Source: Thermaerobacillus caldiproteolyticus (GTDB lineage Bacteria; Bacillota; Bacilli; Bacillales; Anoxybacillaceae). From it: a DNA stretch of 64,000 nucleotides. The DNA lies in NCBI RefSeq assembly GCF_013761245.1, contig NZ_JACDUT010000006.1, positions 1 to 64,000 on the forward strand. Direction: 5' to 3'. Under the pieces are notes generated by a model. The model was given only the letters and a program-made list of their open reading frames with translations, had not been told where the DNA came from and made no database searches. Every line of letters starts with the position of its first letter. The first letter of the stretch is position 1. Positions 18,380-27,622 of the stretch are shown here, piece by piece. A program made the position numbers and the translations under genes.

Positions 18380-19173
18380 TTGCCTTCCTCCTTTGTGAGC
18401 GTAATCAAGGAAGCTACACGTTCACCAATTCGTTTGTATCCTTCTTTATTCGGATGAAATTTATCGCTATAAAGATAATCATTGACATGAAGTTCAAACA
18501 AATCAAACGTCGGAACAGCGATGATGTTTGGATAACGGGCGGCGATTTCCGCTGAGTCAAAATTCCACTGGCGCACAATCGCCGATGTTGTTTTGGCATC
18601 ACGAAGATCGTTAAACGGATTGTAAAGACCGATGTAAAATACAATAGCCTGCGGATTGACCGTGCGAATCGTTTTGAAAATCGTATCTAAATTTTGAAGG
18701 TAATCGACTTTCGCTTTATTAATTCGGTCAATCGAAAAATGACTTAGCGTTTCCCCACCTTGAAACAAGTCGTTCCCGCCGATGGTCATCAAGATGACAT
18801 CCGCTTGTTGGAGCTGTCGGCGCACCTCTATTTGTTGAAGCTGCTTGACTAATCCAGCGGATCGTTGTCCTTTAATGGCTAAATTCGCCATCGAAATAGG
18901 TTGCTTCGTTTTTCCCTTCAGTTCATCAAGTACATAGCCGACATACCCTTTCCCGCTTTCATCTCCCGTTCCCCGGGTCAATGAATCACCGAGCGCAACA
19001 AGATAGAACCTCTCCTTTTTGTCGTTTGCCGTTTCCCCCAAATGTGATTCCTTTACCGGAGATACAGCTCCGTGAAAAAATTGATCTTTGATTGTCATTC
19101 CTAATCCGGCAAGCCACAATCCGCTTGCAAGGATAGAGAGAATTGTGATGACCTTAACTGTAGTTACTTTCAC
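18376..19173 (-). CDS. Membrane-anchored SGNH/GDSL hydrolase
   Basis: The protein is an SGNH-type esterase/lipase tethered by an N-terminal helix (about residues 6-25). The catalytic blocks are all visible: block I L-V-A-L-G-D-S-L-T-R-G, block III G-G-N-D-L-F, and the terminal D-K-F-H-P-N-K-E-G-Y with the Asp-x-x-His dyad. I chose GTG 19173 (265 residues) because AAAGGA lies seven bases upstream; ATG 19200 has no site. It is the first gene of an operon with an ABC exporter, so it probably acts on a lipid or acylated product outside the membrane. The substrate is unknown. Confidence 0.88.
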   Translation of the reverse strand: MKVTTVKVITILSILASGLWLAGLGMTIKDQFFHGAVSPVKESHLGETANDKKERFYLVALGDSLTRGTGDESGKGYVGYVLDELKGKTKQPISMANLAIKGQRSAGLVKQLQQIEVRRQLQQADVILMTIGGNDLFQGGETLSHFSIDRINKAKVDYLQNLDTIFKTIRTVNPQAIVFYIGLYNPFNDLRDAKTTSAIVRQWNFDSAEIAARYPNIIAVPTFDLFELHVNDYLYSDKFHPNKEGYKRIGERVASLITLTKEEGK

Positions 19174-19400
19174 GGTACCATCCTTTCTATCAGAGCCCAT
19201 TTATTATTTACATCATACAACATCTGTCCGTATTAAGCACTTATAAAGAGCCGATGATAATGCAGGTCAACCATGATAAATGTTAAAAATGTGAAAAGCC
19301 CGCTCGGTATTTAAAAAGAGAGAAATGTACTGACTATTCAAAACGTCTAATGCTAAGCGGTTCCGTTTGGATGTTTTGAAAGTATTGTTAGGTCACAAAA

Positions 19401-19442
19401 AAGAGATTAATTGTAATACATTTCTTTTACAATTAATCTCTT
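19401..19442 (-). terminator. Strong terminator after the small membrane-protein gene
   Basis: A perfect 16-bp stem (19401-19416 with 19427-19442) is followed, reading leftward, by TTTTTT. It lies about 20 bases past the stop at 19464. The remaining gap 19174-19400 holds no gene. Confidence 0.85.
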
Positions 19443-19463
19443 CTTAATAGCGATGTGATGCTT

Positions 19464-19820
19464 TTATTTAGCCGCATGGCGAATAGTTAAAAATTTATTG
19501 ATCCATGCTCCAATGTAGCAACTTATTACGGAAGGTATTAATGCTATGAAGGAGCCAATCCCTTGTGAAATAAACAAATCATGTCTTCCGTGAATGATAA
19601 CCGATAAAACATTGATTATAGGGATAAATATGGCTAAAGCAATACTAAATTTCCATGCTCCGCTCGGATATATACCCCCTAAAAATACTCCAAATATGAA
19701 CAATAGAATAATCGCATTAAAAGGTTCATCTGCATTATAATCTGTAATTGCAATTAAAGCGCCTAGCGTAATAGACAAACTATACAACCATCGTCTTAAG
19801 AATGTTTAATTTACTTCCAT
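19464..19820 (-). pseudogene. Small membrane-protein gene with a stop at codon 5
   Basis: From ATG 19820, preceded by GGAGG and AAGGA, the frame reads M-E-V-N, then TAA, then T-F-L-R-R-W and continues in phase to the stop at 19464. The TAA sits where a single change from AAA (Lys) would explain it. The remaining protein (about 107 residues from a possible TTG restart at 19787) has roughly four hydrophobic segments and ends in a basic tail. No family was recognised. Either it is a recent nonsense pseudogene, it is rescued from TTG without a ribosome site, or the base is a sequencing error. Confidence 0.55.
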
Positions 19821-20242
19821 TTCCTTATTCCTCCTACTCCTTTGTTGAAAAACTTTAGGTGCCAAAAGAATGTTATATAGAGTATATAATATTCCCTCTT
19901 CTCTTTATGTCAATTGGGAAAACACAAATATGGACATAGATTTCCTACATTATTAATTATAAGTATTTTGGCAATCCGAAGTTTTCAAGTAACTAAGCAA
20001 AAAATTTATAATAAATATATTATGTAAATTAAATGTTCTCCTCTTTCATAACATGAAAACTTTCATACTCTGTTTATTCGCTTTTCGTAAGGAATTATGT
20101 TAATGAACCTGTGTCATGTCGTAAGTAAAGAAATGCTTGTCCTTTTTACACAAATGAAACTCGTTCATAAATTATGATTATTTCCTACACCCATTCATAT
20201 ATATTAGCGATATCTTATAATTTTTTTGAATGGGGTGTCGTT
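19821..20242. other. A+T-rich intergenic stretch
   Basis: No gene or strong hairpin was found. It must contain the promoters of the two divergent flanking genes, but none stands out. Confidence 0.4.
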
Positions 20243-20581
20243 ATGAAAAGGGTGGGCAAAGATGATTTTGTCTCTGGTTTTGTCCCAAATCATAATCACG
20301 GTTCAGTGGATTATACTTCTGTTGAAGATGGGCATGTACATCAATGTTTAGATATCACATCGCCACCAATTCCTACGGAAGATGGAAGCCACATCCACTA
20401 TACTGAAGGTTATGTGTTATATGAAGATGGGCATACACATTATTATCGAGCATACTCAGGTCCAGCTATTCCAGTTGGAGATGGCATGCACGTACATTAT
20501 TACGATTTCTACACAACAGAAGATCACGGTCATAGACATCATGTGACAGGTGTTGATAAGCCCGCTCCCGGAACCCGCTAA
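20243..20581 (+). CDS. YmaF-family histidine-rich protein
   Basis: The 112-residue protein is a YmaF-family member. It is built from repeats of about 22-25 residues, each holding D-G-x-x-H-x-H: at E-D-G-H-V-H-Q, E-D-G-S-H-I-H-Y, E-D-G-H-T-H-Y-Y, G-D-G-M-H-V-H-Y-Y and E-D-H-G-H-R-H-H. Intervening segments read (S/T)-x-P-A/P-I-P. The paired histidines could bind metal, but no function is established. I chose ATG 20243, with GGGGTG five bases upstream, over the frame's first ATG at 20174, which encodes unrelated residues. A strong terminator follows, so it is monocistronic. Confidence 0.85.
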   Translation: MKRVGKDDFVSGFVPNHNHGSVDYTSVEDGHVHQCLDITSPPIPTEDGSHIHYTEGYVLYEDGHTHYYRAYSGPAIPVGDGMHVHYYDFYTTEDHGHRHHVTGVDKPAPGTR

Positions 20582-20610
20582 ACTCACCTTTGTTTCTATT
20601 ATCTATACGA

Positions 20611-20640
20611 AAAAAGCAGCCATAAATAAGGCTGCTTTTT
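20611..20640 (+). terminator. Terminator of the ymaF-like gene
   Basis: AAAAAGCAGCC (20611-20621) pairs perfectly with GGCTGCTTTTT (20630-20640), giving an 8-base loop and a built-in T-run. Confidence 0.9.
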
Positions 20641-21423
20641 AATTGCTATTCTCCCAATAGTTTAGCTGGATTATAAAATCAATTTGTTTATTTGTCACTG
20701 CTAATTAGTATTGGAATAATATTTTCAAACACATATCCAAGGGGCCAATTGTTCATAATCTTAGCCAACTGTTCAGACAAATGAAACAGTCGCCCAAGCC
20801 AAACATTCCACTGTATCATAAGATAACATAATTTTTTATTAAACCTATTATTATAAGCTAGCTTTTTCGTTCGTTGTTGTCGTACATGTTTTTATTATGT
20901 TTACTTAGAACATAGTTTAATTAAATAAAATAAAAAATTATTTTCCGATGATAAATGATTTCAGAAAAAATTAAACACCTTAACCCAATAGAATTTAGGG
21001 CTAAGGCTTCTAAGTTACTATACGTTGCCTATTTTGAGATGTTCGGTATTTTTTCACTATCCAATATTGGAGATAAACAACGCTAGGTTCAAAATAATAA
21101 AATTTTTTGAGAAGGTATTTATTTTATTTAGCAAGCGAATCATTTACGGCAAATCTTCGTTTAACGTAATAGATGTTTGCGATCATATTTTCTTGATATG
21201 GAATAAATCCTTTCCTTGTTTATCAAACTAAACTCTAAAATAGTAATACCCCTTTTCTTCATTTCAATCAATACGTCGATATTTATAAAACCTTGAACTC
21301 AAACGGTTCGTTACATGTGAATTTCGCTTTTGGCACATTAAACCCTCTCCACTTCATTACTTGGCACTGTAAAAAGTCCGTTCATTATTGATTATAAATC
21401 TTTGACGCTACAAATCTTTATAC
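20641..21423. other. A+T-rich stretch, nothing recognised
   Basis: About 780 bases without a supported gene. The longest frame (21025-21231) has no ribosome site or family resemblance. No inverted repeat of note was seen. Confidence 0.4.
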
Positions 21424-21681
21424 CTATTTTGCATCCTCTTTTTCAAACTTTTTAGGCAGATGCTCTTTTTCGTAAGCATCATCTTCTGCATTGTCTCTAA
21501 TCGTTTTTTGAAGAACAAACGAAGACATAATTAAAAAGCAGGCGCACACGGCATAATATCCTTTTTCCACTAAAGGCGCATCCAAGTTGTACAAACCGAT
21601 AAACATAAACCCGCATGACAGTACAAAAGAAGCCCAGGCAAGAAACGTAAACGCCTGGGTGTTACGGCGGCGATAATTCAT
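21424..21681 (-). CDS. YiaA/YiaB two-helix membrane protein
   Basis: The 85-residue protein matches the YiaAB two-helix domain. Two transmembrane segments (about 10-31 and 39-58) are linked by a short loop with Y-N-L-D-A-P-L-V-E-K-G-Y-Y, the family signature, and followed by K-T-I-R-D-N and a charged tail. GAGGGG lies eight bases before ATG 21681. The role of this family is unknown. The gene stands alone. Confidence 0.85.
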   Translation of the reverse strand: MNYRRRNTQAFTFLAWASFVLSCGFMFIGLYNLDAPLVEKGYYAVCACFLIMSSFVLQKTIRDNAEDDAYEKEHLPKKFEKEDAK

Positions 21682-22062
21682 ATTAAATCCCCTCTCCTCA
21701 TGCAGTCTTTTTCATAATAATGTATTCCATATCGCATATTTTATTGACAATGACTTCAACCATTTAAGTAGAGCATCAGAAAGAGATGACCCTTCATCCA
21801 AAAAGAATTCCTCACCAAAAGAAAAGGGTTCACAATGGACTAAGCATCAAATCTACTCAAACAGTTTATTCTACAGAGTTGAACCACCACTAAAAGACAC
21901 GTCCTGGAAACTGTTTGCGTTAGTATCCTTATGGAAAGATTGATTTTCCTGACTAGGTTGGGAGTAAATTTGCTCATAGATGTTTATTCTTTTCTTCTGA
22001 TTCTAAAAATCAGGAAACGGAAAATCGTCTAAAACCAAATGTTTCTGCTCCCGTATGGCTTA
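21682..22062. other. Intergenic stretch, nothing recognised
   Basis: About 380 bases between two leftward genes. No gene or clear terminator was identified. Confidence 0.4.
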
Positions 22063-23016
22063 TTATCTCTTTTGTAAATAATCGATAATTCCCATAGCAC
22101 AAACCTTTAAATCTAAGCTAATAATCTCATAAACATCTGCTTCTCGAGGTACATTCTGTTTATCTAAAAACGCGCTAATCATTTCAAAAAGATCTCTGGA
22201 TACAGCATCTGTTTTTTCTTCAAAAGAAGCGTTAGGATTGTCTTTCGTGATTCTTTCACCAACTTCCACAAACTTTGGCAGCCAGTACCTTAATTGCTCA
22301 AAAGCATCACTTGGGTTGTTCGACATTCCAAAATGTCCAAAATAAATTCGCTCGATATTTAAGCTCTCGAGACGATCAGCAGAATCTAACATCGCTGTTG
22401 GATTAAATTGATTTGGTGATGTCGAAGGTAAATAAAATTCTAATCCGTACTCAAGCAATTGAGGGTAAAAAACTCCAACAGTATCTCCCGTGAAAACTCC
22501 ATTACTGCGAGAATCATAAATGGAAAAATGATGATTTGCATGTCCAGGCGTATGAAGGAATGTCAATGTGCGATTTTCGCCAATTTGTAATATATCGCCA
22601 TCCTCCATTGTAAATAGACGTTCTTCTGGAACAGGTAAGATTGGATTAAACAATTCATCAAATTTCTCACGGTAAACAGCTTGCGCACCTTGAATTAATC
22701 TTGAAGGATCGGCTAAGTGTCGTTTTCCCTTTGGGTGGACGATGACATTTGCATTCGGGCACTTGTCAAGTAATAGACCTACACCGCCCGCATGATCAAG
22801 ATGAATGTGGGTGACAATAATGTTTTTGATGTTCTTTGCCGCGATCCCTAACGTTTCTAATCCTTTTAGTAAATACGGAATGGAGGGACTTGCACTTGTT
22901 TCAATAATCGTTAATTCCTCTTCATGAAGCACATATGTACCTGTTCGTTGAGCAACTCCTAAATCAAAAACATCAATTAACGAAATTCCATGACCTAAAT
23001 CAATTGGTTTTTGCAT
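22063..23016 (-). CDS. MBL-fold metallohydrolase (glyoxalase II-like)
   Basis: The 317-residue protein has the metallo-beta-lactamase core with T-H-I-H-L-D-H-A-G-G (about residues 70-79), a later H-T-P-G-H-A-N-H-H, the bridging aspartate in V-F-T-G-D-T-V-G, and a last ligand in Y-F-G-H-F-G. Sequence after about residue 230 is a helical extension. I prefer ATG 23016, with GGAGAG upstream, over ATG 23040. A terminator-like hairpin separates it from hxlB, so it is probably not part of the sugar operon though it reads in the same direction. The substrate is unknown; glutathione-type or quorum-lactone thioester/ester hydrolysis is possible. Confidence 0.83.
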   Translation of the reverse strand: MQKPIDLGHGISLIDVFDLGVAQRTGTYVLHEEELTIIETSASPSIPYLLKGLETLGIAAKNIKNIIVTHIHLDHAGGVGLLLDKCPNANVIVHPKGKRHLADPSRLIQGAQAVYREKFDELFNPILPVPEERLFTMEDGDILQIGENRTLTFLHTPGHANHHFSIYDSRSNGVFTGDTVGVFYPQLLEYGLEFYLPSTSPNQFNPTAMLDSADRLESLNIERIYFGHFGMSNNPSDAFEQLRYWLPKFVEVGERITKDNPNASFEEKTDAVSRDLFEMISAFLDKQNVPREADVYEIISLDLKVCAMGIIDYLQKR

Positions 23017-23168
23017 ATCTTTTTCTTCTCTCCTACTCATCTATTCTTACTGAATATTCTATCAAATAACGGATTGATAAGGAATAGATATTCTTCTAAA
23101 TTTTGGATTGATGATAAATGTGAGCATCATAAAAATTGCTGCAATATGATATCATGCCAAAACACACA

Positions 23169-23202
23169 GGTGACCTGACAGAAAGAGATTGCTCAGGTCA
23201 CC
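23169..23202 (-). terminator. Hairpin ending the sugar-acid/hexulose operon
   Basis: GGTGACCTGA (23169-23178) pairs perfectly with TCAGGTCACC (23193-23202), 17 bases past the hxlB stop. Read leftward it is followed by TGTGTGTTTTGG, a modest T-rich tract. Confidence 0.6.
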
Positions 23203-23218
23203 CATACTAAATTACTAA

Positions 23219-23770
23219 TTACTCTAAATTACTATGTTGTTTTAATGCGCTTTCGTGCTTGATATTTTGTACAGCTGCATACTGCAAGCATATGGCATCA
23301 AAAATTAAATGCATACATTGATCGAAGAGAGAACTTAATGGTTGTACGCTTTTTTTCTCATGGCCGCGGCGGTATTTGGTCGCTGCAGGAACATGAATAG
23401 TGAGTGATGCATTTGCGGCTAGTTCCGATGCAACATCAGTGGTAAAAGCAATTACGTAGCAATCGAGCTGTTTGGCTTTTTCAGCAATCCAGACAGTACT
23501 TTTGGTTGTCCCGGAACCAGATACAACAACCAATGTGTCTCCTTTTTGAAGCGCGGGAGTAATGGTCTCACCTACCACGTAGACGTTCGCTCCAAGGTGC
23601 ATGAGCCGCATTGCAAATGCTTTTGCCATTAATCCCGAACGTCCTTCCCCAGCAATAAAAATCCGATTTGCTTTTTGAAGAAGAGTGGCTACATGTTCAA
23701 TATTCATATGATCAAAATCCTGAAAAACCTGCTCCATTTCATAAAAAATAGTTTGAATAGGATGTTTCAT
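23219..23770 (-). CDS. hxlB: 6-phospho-3-hexuloisomerase
   Basis: This 183-residue SIS-domain protein converts 3-hexulose 6-phosphate to fructose 6-phosphate, the second step of the ribulose monophosphate route. Family marks are the A-G-E-G-R-S-G-L-M-A-K-A-F-A-M-R-L-M-H-L-G phosphate loop (about 36-56), V-V-S-G-S-G-T-T-K-S-T, and the C-terminal S-L-F-D-Q segment. Length matches B. subtilis HxlB. It follows the HUMPS-family gene after two bases, the same order as hxlA-hxlB elsewhere. The partner is diverged, so the physiological hexulose phosphate could differ. It probably ends a long leftward operon. Confidence 0.88.
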   Translation of the reverse strand: MKHPIQTIFYEMEQVFQDFDHMNIEHVATLLQKANRIFIAGEGRSGLMAKAFAMRLMHLGANVYVVGETITPALQKGDTLVVVSGSGTTKSTVWIAEKAKQLDCYVIAFTTDVASELAANASLTIHVPAATKYRRGHEKKSVQPLSSLFDQCMHLIFDAICLQYAAVQNIKHESALKQHSNLE

Positions 23771-23772
23771 CG

Positions 23773-24405
23773 TTAATCCTCCATAAATAAAATAGATTGT
23801 TTTAATTCTCTCGCTGCTTTTACTTTATCTGCGGCTTGCGTTATTGCAGAACCAACAATAATAATCAAGGGATTGAATGGCTTAATTTTTTCGATTGAAT
23901 CGATAGAAATCCCTCCGGCAATCGCCAATGTGCGGTCCTCCAGAATGTTAAAGCGATCGAAAGAATGTTCAGCTTTCGAAACAGAAAGCTCTTGCTCGTC
24001 TTTGCTTAAATGGGCGCAGAAAATGGCATCCTTGTATTCTATTAATTTTCGTAACGTTGTTTCATTTACGTTCAATAAATCAATCATAATGTTCCTCTTT
24101 CGTTTTGCTGCTTCGTTCAAGCATGTTTCAATAGTAACTAATGGAGCCACTCCCATAACAGTAATGATGTCGGCCCCTGCCTCAAAGCATAGCTCACACT
24201 CGTACTTAGCGTTATCGATTGTTTTGATATCGGCGACAAGCGGCTTATCGGGAAATACATTTTTGATGGTATAAATGCTTTTGATACCAAATTCTTTAAT
24301 TAGCGATGTACCAACTTCAATCCAATCAATATAGCAATTTACTTCCTTTGTTATTTTGATGGCTTTGTCAACTGTCATTCGATCAAGGGCGAGCTGAATA
24401 TACAT
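23773..24405 (-). CDS. HUMPS-family 3-hexulose-6-phosphate synthase-like protein
   Basis: The 210-residue TIM-barrel protein belongs to the orotidine monophosphate decarboxylase/HUMPS suprafamily. Q-L-A-L-D near the N-terminus, V-A-D-I-K-T-I-D (the catalytic D-x-K-x-x-D) and A-G-G-I-S followed by V-G-S-A-I-T phosphate-binding loops are present. These enzymes condense formaldehyde with ribulose 5-phosphate or decarboxylate 3-keto-L-gulonate 6-phosphate. The usual C-x-H-T-G-Y-D segment of standard HxlA is replaced by C-A-H-L-S-K-D-E, so this is a divergent branch and the exact reaction is open. AAGGAG lies before ATG 24405, 48 bases after the LacI gene. Confidence 0.8.
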   Translation of the reverse strand: MYIQLALDRMTVDKAIKITKEVNCYIDWIEVGTSLIKEFGIKSIYTIKNVFPDKPLVADIKTIDNAKYECELCFEAGADIITVMGVAPLVTIETCLNEAAKRKRNIMIDLLNVNETTLRKLIEYKDAIFCAHLSKDEQELSVSKAEHSFDRFNILEDRTLAIAGGISIDSIEKIKPFNPLIIIVGSAITQAADKVKAARELKQSILFMED

Positions 24406-24453
24406 AGTAATTCTCCTTATTTTTTATTTACCCGCTTCTTCGGGGGAGCTTTA

Positions 24454-25467
24454 TCAATTTATAATGTTCTTCTCGCTAGAAGATTCCCGGATAATCAACT
24501 TACATGGAAACGTATACAGTTCTGAACCAACGCGTTCCTTATTGATTTGCTTAAGTAAAAGCTCTGCCGCTTTCTTTCCCATTTCATATGCCGGCTGTGC
24601 AATTGTTGTAATAGTTGGGTTTGAAATGTTGGCAAACGGGATGTTATCAAAAACAACAATAGCTAAATCTTGCGGAATACAAACACGATTTTCTTTTATA
24701 AATGTCATGACTTCAAAAAAAGACAAATCATTTCCTGCGACTAATGCAGTTGGTTTTTCAGGCAAAGTAAACACCGTTTTCAGTTGAGAAAGGATATTTT
24801 TTATGTCTGTTGATATCATGTATTCGGGCTTTATTTTTATACTATAGTCTCTTAATGCTTGCTTATATCCGTTTACCCGTTCGATACGTGGATAAATCGT
24901 TAAAGGGGGAGTTACAATCGCAATTTTCCTATGCCCCTTTTGAATAAGATGAGAGACAGCCTGATGCGTCGCTTCTTTATTATTCACTACAATCGTATTT
25001 ACATTCACTCCATCAATTTTTCGGTCAACAAAAACGATAGGATAGTTCTCTTTTTCCATCTGCTTATACAGTTCGATATTTTCACCCGTTGGAAAAACAA
25101 TTAATCCATCAACCTGTCTCGCACGTAACATTTCAATATATTTTCTTTCCTTTACAGGATCATCATCAGCGTTGCATACAATAGCGTGCATATCATGTTC
25201 ATGGCAATAGTCTTCAATTGCCCTGCTTATTTCTGTGGAAACTCGATGCATGATATTAGCTACAATAATACCGATCATCGCTGTTCGTTTTTGTTTCAAA
25301 CTCCGTGCTATATAATTTGGACGGTATCCCAGTTTTTCGATAGCCGCCCTTATCTTCTCTTTCGTTTCGTCCCCCATATGCTCATATCGTTTATTTAAAA
25401 ACTGTGATACAGTGCTTTTAGAAACCCCAGCTTCTTTAGCTACATCAGCCATTGTTACTCTTCTCAT
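24454..25467 (-). CDS. LacI-family transcriptional regulator
   Basis: The 337-residue protein has a LacI helix-turn-helix at the N-terminus (M-A-D-V-A-K-E-A-G-V-S-K-S-T-V-S), a hinge helix Y-R-P-N-Y-I-A-R-S-L, and a periplasmic-binding-protein-like effector domain from about residue 62. It lies inside the sugar-acid locus between the aldolase and HUMPS genes, as the only regulator there. B. subtilis KdgR, which controls keto-deoxygluconate use, is also LacI-type, so control of this operon is likely. The natural target is the twin palindrome at 29365-29403, with a central CG as in LacI operators. The effector would be a pathway sugar phosphate or acid. Confidence 0.92.
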   Translation of the reverse strand: MRRVTMADVAKEAGVSKSTVSQFLNKRYEHMGDETKEKIRAAIEKLGYRPNYIARSLKQKRTAMIGIIVANIMHRVSTEISRAIEDYCHEHDMHAIVCNADDDPVKERKYIEMLRARQVDGLIVFPTGENIELYKQMEKENYPIVFVDRKIDGVNVNTIVVNNKEATHQAVSHLIQKGHRKIAIVTPPLTIYPRIERVNGYKQALRDYSIKIKPEYMISTDIKNILSQLKTVFTLPEKPTALVAGNDLSFFEVMTFIKENRVCIPQDLAIVVFDNIPFANISNPTITTIAQPAYEMGKKAAELLLKQINKERVGSELYTFPCKLIIRESSSEKNIIN

Positions 25468-25541
25468 TGGACATCTTCCTCTTAATTTTATTAGCTAGAT
25501 TTAGATTTTTCGTGTTTCCATTTTAGCAAGTATTATTTAGT

Positions 25542-25564
25542 TTATCCAGTATATGGGGATAAAG
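25542..25564. repeat. Small inverted repeat upstream of the LacI gene
   Basis: TTTATCC (25542-25548) and GGATAAA (25558-25564) flank a nine-base loop in the 137-base gap between the aldolase and the regulator. It could be a weak terminator or an operator. Neither is clear. Confidence 0.35.
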
Positions 25565-25604
25565 ATTATTCATCTCGATCAAATAATTGCATCCAGAAAA
25601 TAAA

Positions 25605-26246
25605 TTAACAGCGTTGTTTGGCATTTGTTACTTTCTCAACAAAGCAGCGGGCTGTTTCCTTAATTTTCAGTAAATAATCACTCGTAACTTCTTTATTCGT
25701 ATCTAACAATGTACTGCCCACCCCCACTGCAACGGCACCTGCTTTTATATAATCTGTTACATTTTTTAAAGTTATGCCACCTGTTGGTAAGAGCGGGATA
25801 TGAGGAAATGGCCCGGATATTGCTTTTATATATTCTGGACCAAGAACATTTGCCGGAAAAATTTTAACTGCATCTGCCCCATGCTCATATGCAGTTAAAA
25901 TTTCTGATGGTGTCATTGCTCCTGATATACATAGTATCCCATATCTTTTTACAGCACGAATGGTTTCTACATTCACTGTTGGAGAAAACACAAATTGTGC
26001 CCCCGCCAAAATAGCTGCTCTTGCGGTTTCCGCATCTAGCACCGTTCCCGCTCCTACTGTTGTGTCATTGGCAAATTCGGAGCGCAGCTTTTCTATCATT
26101 TGCAATGCCTTCGGTGTCTCCATCGTAATTTCAAGTGCTGTCACTCCCCCTTCTTGCAATGCTTGGGCAATCGGAATAATTGTATTTAAAGTTGCATTGC
26201 GAATAACGGCCACAATTCCTTTTCTTTCTATATCATAAATATTCAT
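25605..26246 (-). CDS. kdgA: 2-dehydro-3-deoxyphosphogluconate aldolase
   Basis: The 213-residue class I aldolase splits 2-keto-3-deoxy-6-phosphogluconate into pyruvate and glyceraldehyde 3-phosphate. E-I-T-M-E-T (about 37-42) holds the catalytic glutamate, V-G-A-G-T-V-L-D follows, and D-A-V-K-I-F-P-A (about 126-133) carries the Schiff-base lysine. L-P-T-G-G-I closes the phosphate site. AGGGAG precedes ATG 26246. It receives the product of the kinase encoded at 27623-28570 in the same direction, giving a complete lower branch for keto-deoxygluconate. Confidence 0.93.
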   Translation of the reverse strand: MNIYDIERKGIVAVIRNATLNTIIPIAQALQEGGVTALEITMETPKALQMIEKLRSEFANDTTVGAGTVLDAETARAAILAGAQFVFSPTVNVETIRAVKRYGILCISGAMTPSEILTAYEHGADAVKIFPANVLGPEYIKAISGPFPHIPLLPTGGITLKNVTDYIKAGAVAVGVGSTLLDTNKEVTSDYLLKIKETARCFVEKVTNAKQRC

Positions 26247-26322
26247 ATTCTCTCTCCCTATAGATTTAATAAATGAACTATGCTAGCTTAAAATATTTAT
26301 AGTATAATAATTCAGAGATCCC

Positions 26323-27621
26323 CTATTTTTGTGCTTGATGAACTTCCCATTCATCAGGCACATTTTTTATTTTTTGCCTATTTACTCCTTTAACAGCAGC
26401 AATCGTTAAGAAAGATGAAAGGAACAAAGAACCAGCCATGAAAATGTATGACGCACCAAATTCTCCTGTTATCCCATTTAAATAACCGACAATGTAGGAT
26501 CCTACAAACGAACCAAGTGCACCCATACTATTAATTAAAGCCATCGCACCGCCGGCAACATTGCGGGGCAAGATTTCCGGAATAATCGCGAAGAATGGAC
26601 CATACGGTGCATACATTGTAGCTCCCGCGATAACAAGCAGGACAAATGAAATCCAAAAGTAGCTCGTTCCAATTAAATAAGATGCATAAAACGCAACGGA
26701 TCCAATCAGTAAAAACGGCCATACAAATCCAGTTCGATTTAATGTTTTATCGGAAAAGTAAGAAGAGCTGAGCATAAATACAATGGCAAAAATGTACGGA
26801 ATGGATGATAACCATCCGGTTGTAACGATATCCATATTAGGCGCAGCTTTAATAATAGATGGAAGCCACATGACAAATCCGTATACTCCAATGCTCCATA
26901 GAGCATATTGTAAACTTAATAAAATAACAGTTTTTGATTTAAACGCTTCCACATAATTTTTGACTGGTTTTAAATCTTGTTGTTCTTGTGCCAATTGTTC
27001 TTGTAATTGTTGTTTTTCTTCTACAGTTAACCATGTCGCGTCTTTCGGCTCATCATTGACTAACTTCCACCAAATAAATGCCCATATAACCGCCGGGAAA
27101 CCTTCAATAACAAACATCCATCTCCATCCAACTGCTTCAACTAAATATCCAGATAAAATGGACATCCATAATACAGTTGCTGGGTTTCCCAGAATTAAAA
27201 ATGTGTTAGCTCGTGAGCGTTCCTCTCTTGTGAACCAGTGACTTAAAAATACGAGCATTGAAGGCATCACTGCACTTTCTACTACCCCAAGCAAAAAACG
27301 AATAACAATTAATAATTTAATGTCGCTCACTAGCCCTGTTGCACTAGCAAGCCCTCCCCAAAGAATTAATGACCAAAAAATAAGTTTTTTAGCACTTTTA
27401 TTTTCCGCATAATGAGCTCCAGGTATCTGAAAAAAGAAATATCCGAGAAAAAATAGTGATCCTAATAACGAGGACATGGCTGCTGAAATCTGTAAATCTT
27501 CAGCCATTCCACCCGCAGCCCCAAATCCATAATTCGCACGGTCCAAGTAAGCTAAGCTATACGTGATAAAAGAAATGGGAATAAGCCGATACCATCGCGA
27601 TTTTGCAATTGTGTTTTGCAT
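26323..27621 (-). CDS. MFS transporter, anion:cation symporter family (sugar acid uptake)
   Basis: The 432-residue protein has the 12-helix major-facilitator layout. It carries signatures of the anion:cation symporter branch, which imports hexuronates, glucarate, galactonate or similar acids: S-L-A-Y-L-D-R-A-N-Y-G-F near the first helix, F-F-Q-I-P-G in helix 2 and R-F-L-L-G-V-V-E-S-A-V-M-P-S in helix 4. GGGAGGG lies before ATG 27621, one base after the kinase stop codon. Its position between a KDG-type kinase and the aldolase points to uptake of a sugar acid that ends as keto-deoxygluconate. The precise substrate is unknown. Confidence 0.9.
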   Translation of the reverse strand: MQNTIAKSRWYRLIPISFITYSLAYLDRANYGFGAAGGMAEDLQISAAMSSLLGSLFFLGYFFFQIPGAHYAENKSAKKLIFWSLILWGGLASATGLVSDIKLLIVIRFLLGVVESAVMPSMLVFLSHWFTREERSRANTFLILGNPATVLWMSILSGYLVEAVGWRWMFVIEGFPAVIWAFIWWKLVNDEPKDATWLTVEEKQQLQEQLAQEQQDLKPVKNYVEAFKSKTVILLSLQYALWSIGVYGFVMWLPSIIKAAPNMDIVTTGWLSSIPYIFAIVFMLSSSYFSDKTLNRTGFVWPFLLIGSVAFYASYLIGTSYFWISFVLLVIAGATMYAPYGPFFAIIPEILPRNVAGGAMALINSMGALGSFVGSYIVGYLNGITGEFGASYIFMAGSLFLSSFLTIAAVKGVNRQKIKNVPDEWEVHQAQK

Positions 27622-27622
27622 T

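Noticed and set aside
20243-20581. Repetitive histidine motifs as a tandem DNA repeat
   Set aside because: The repetition is at protein level in a YmaF-family protein; the underlying DNA is not a close tandem repeat.
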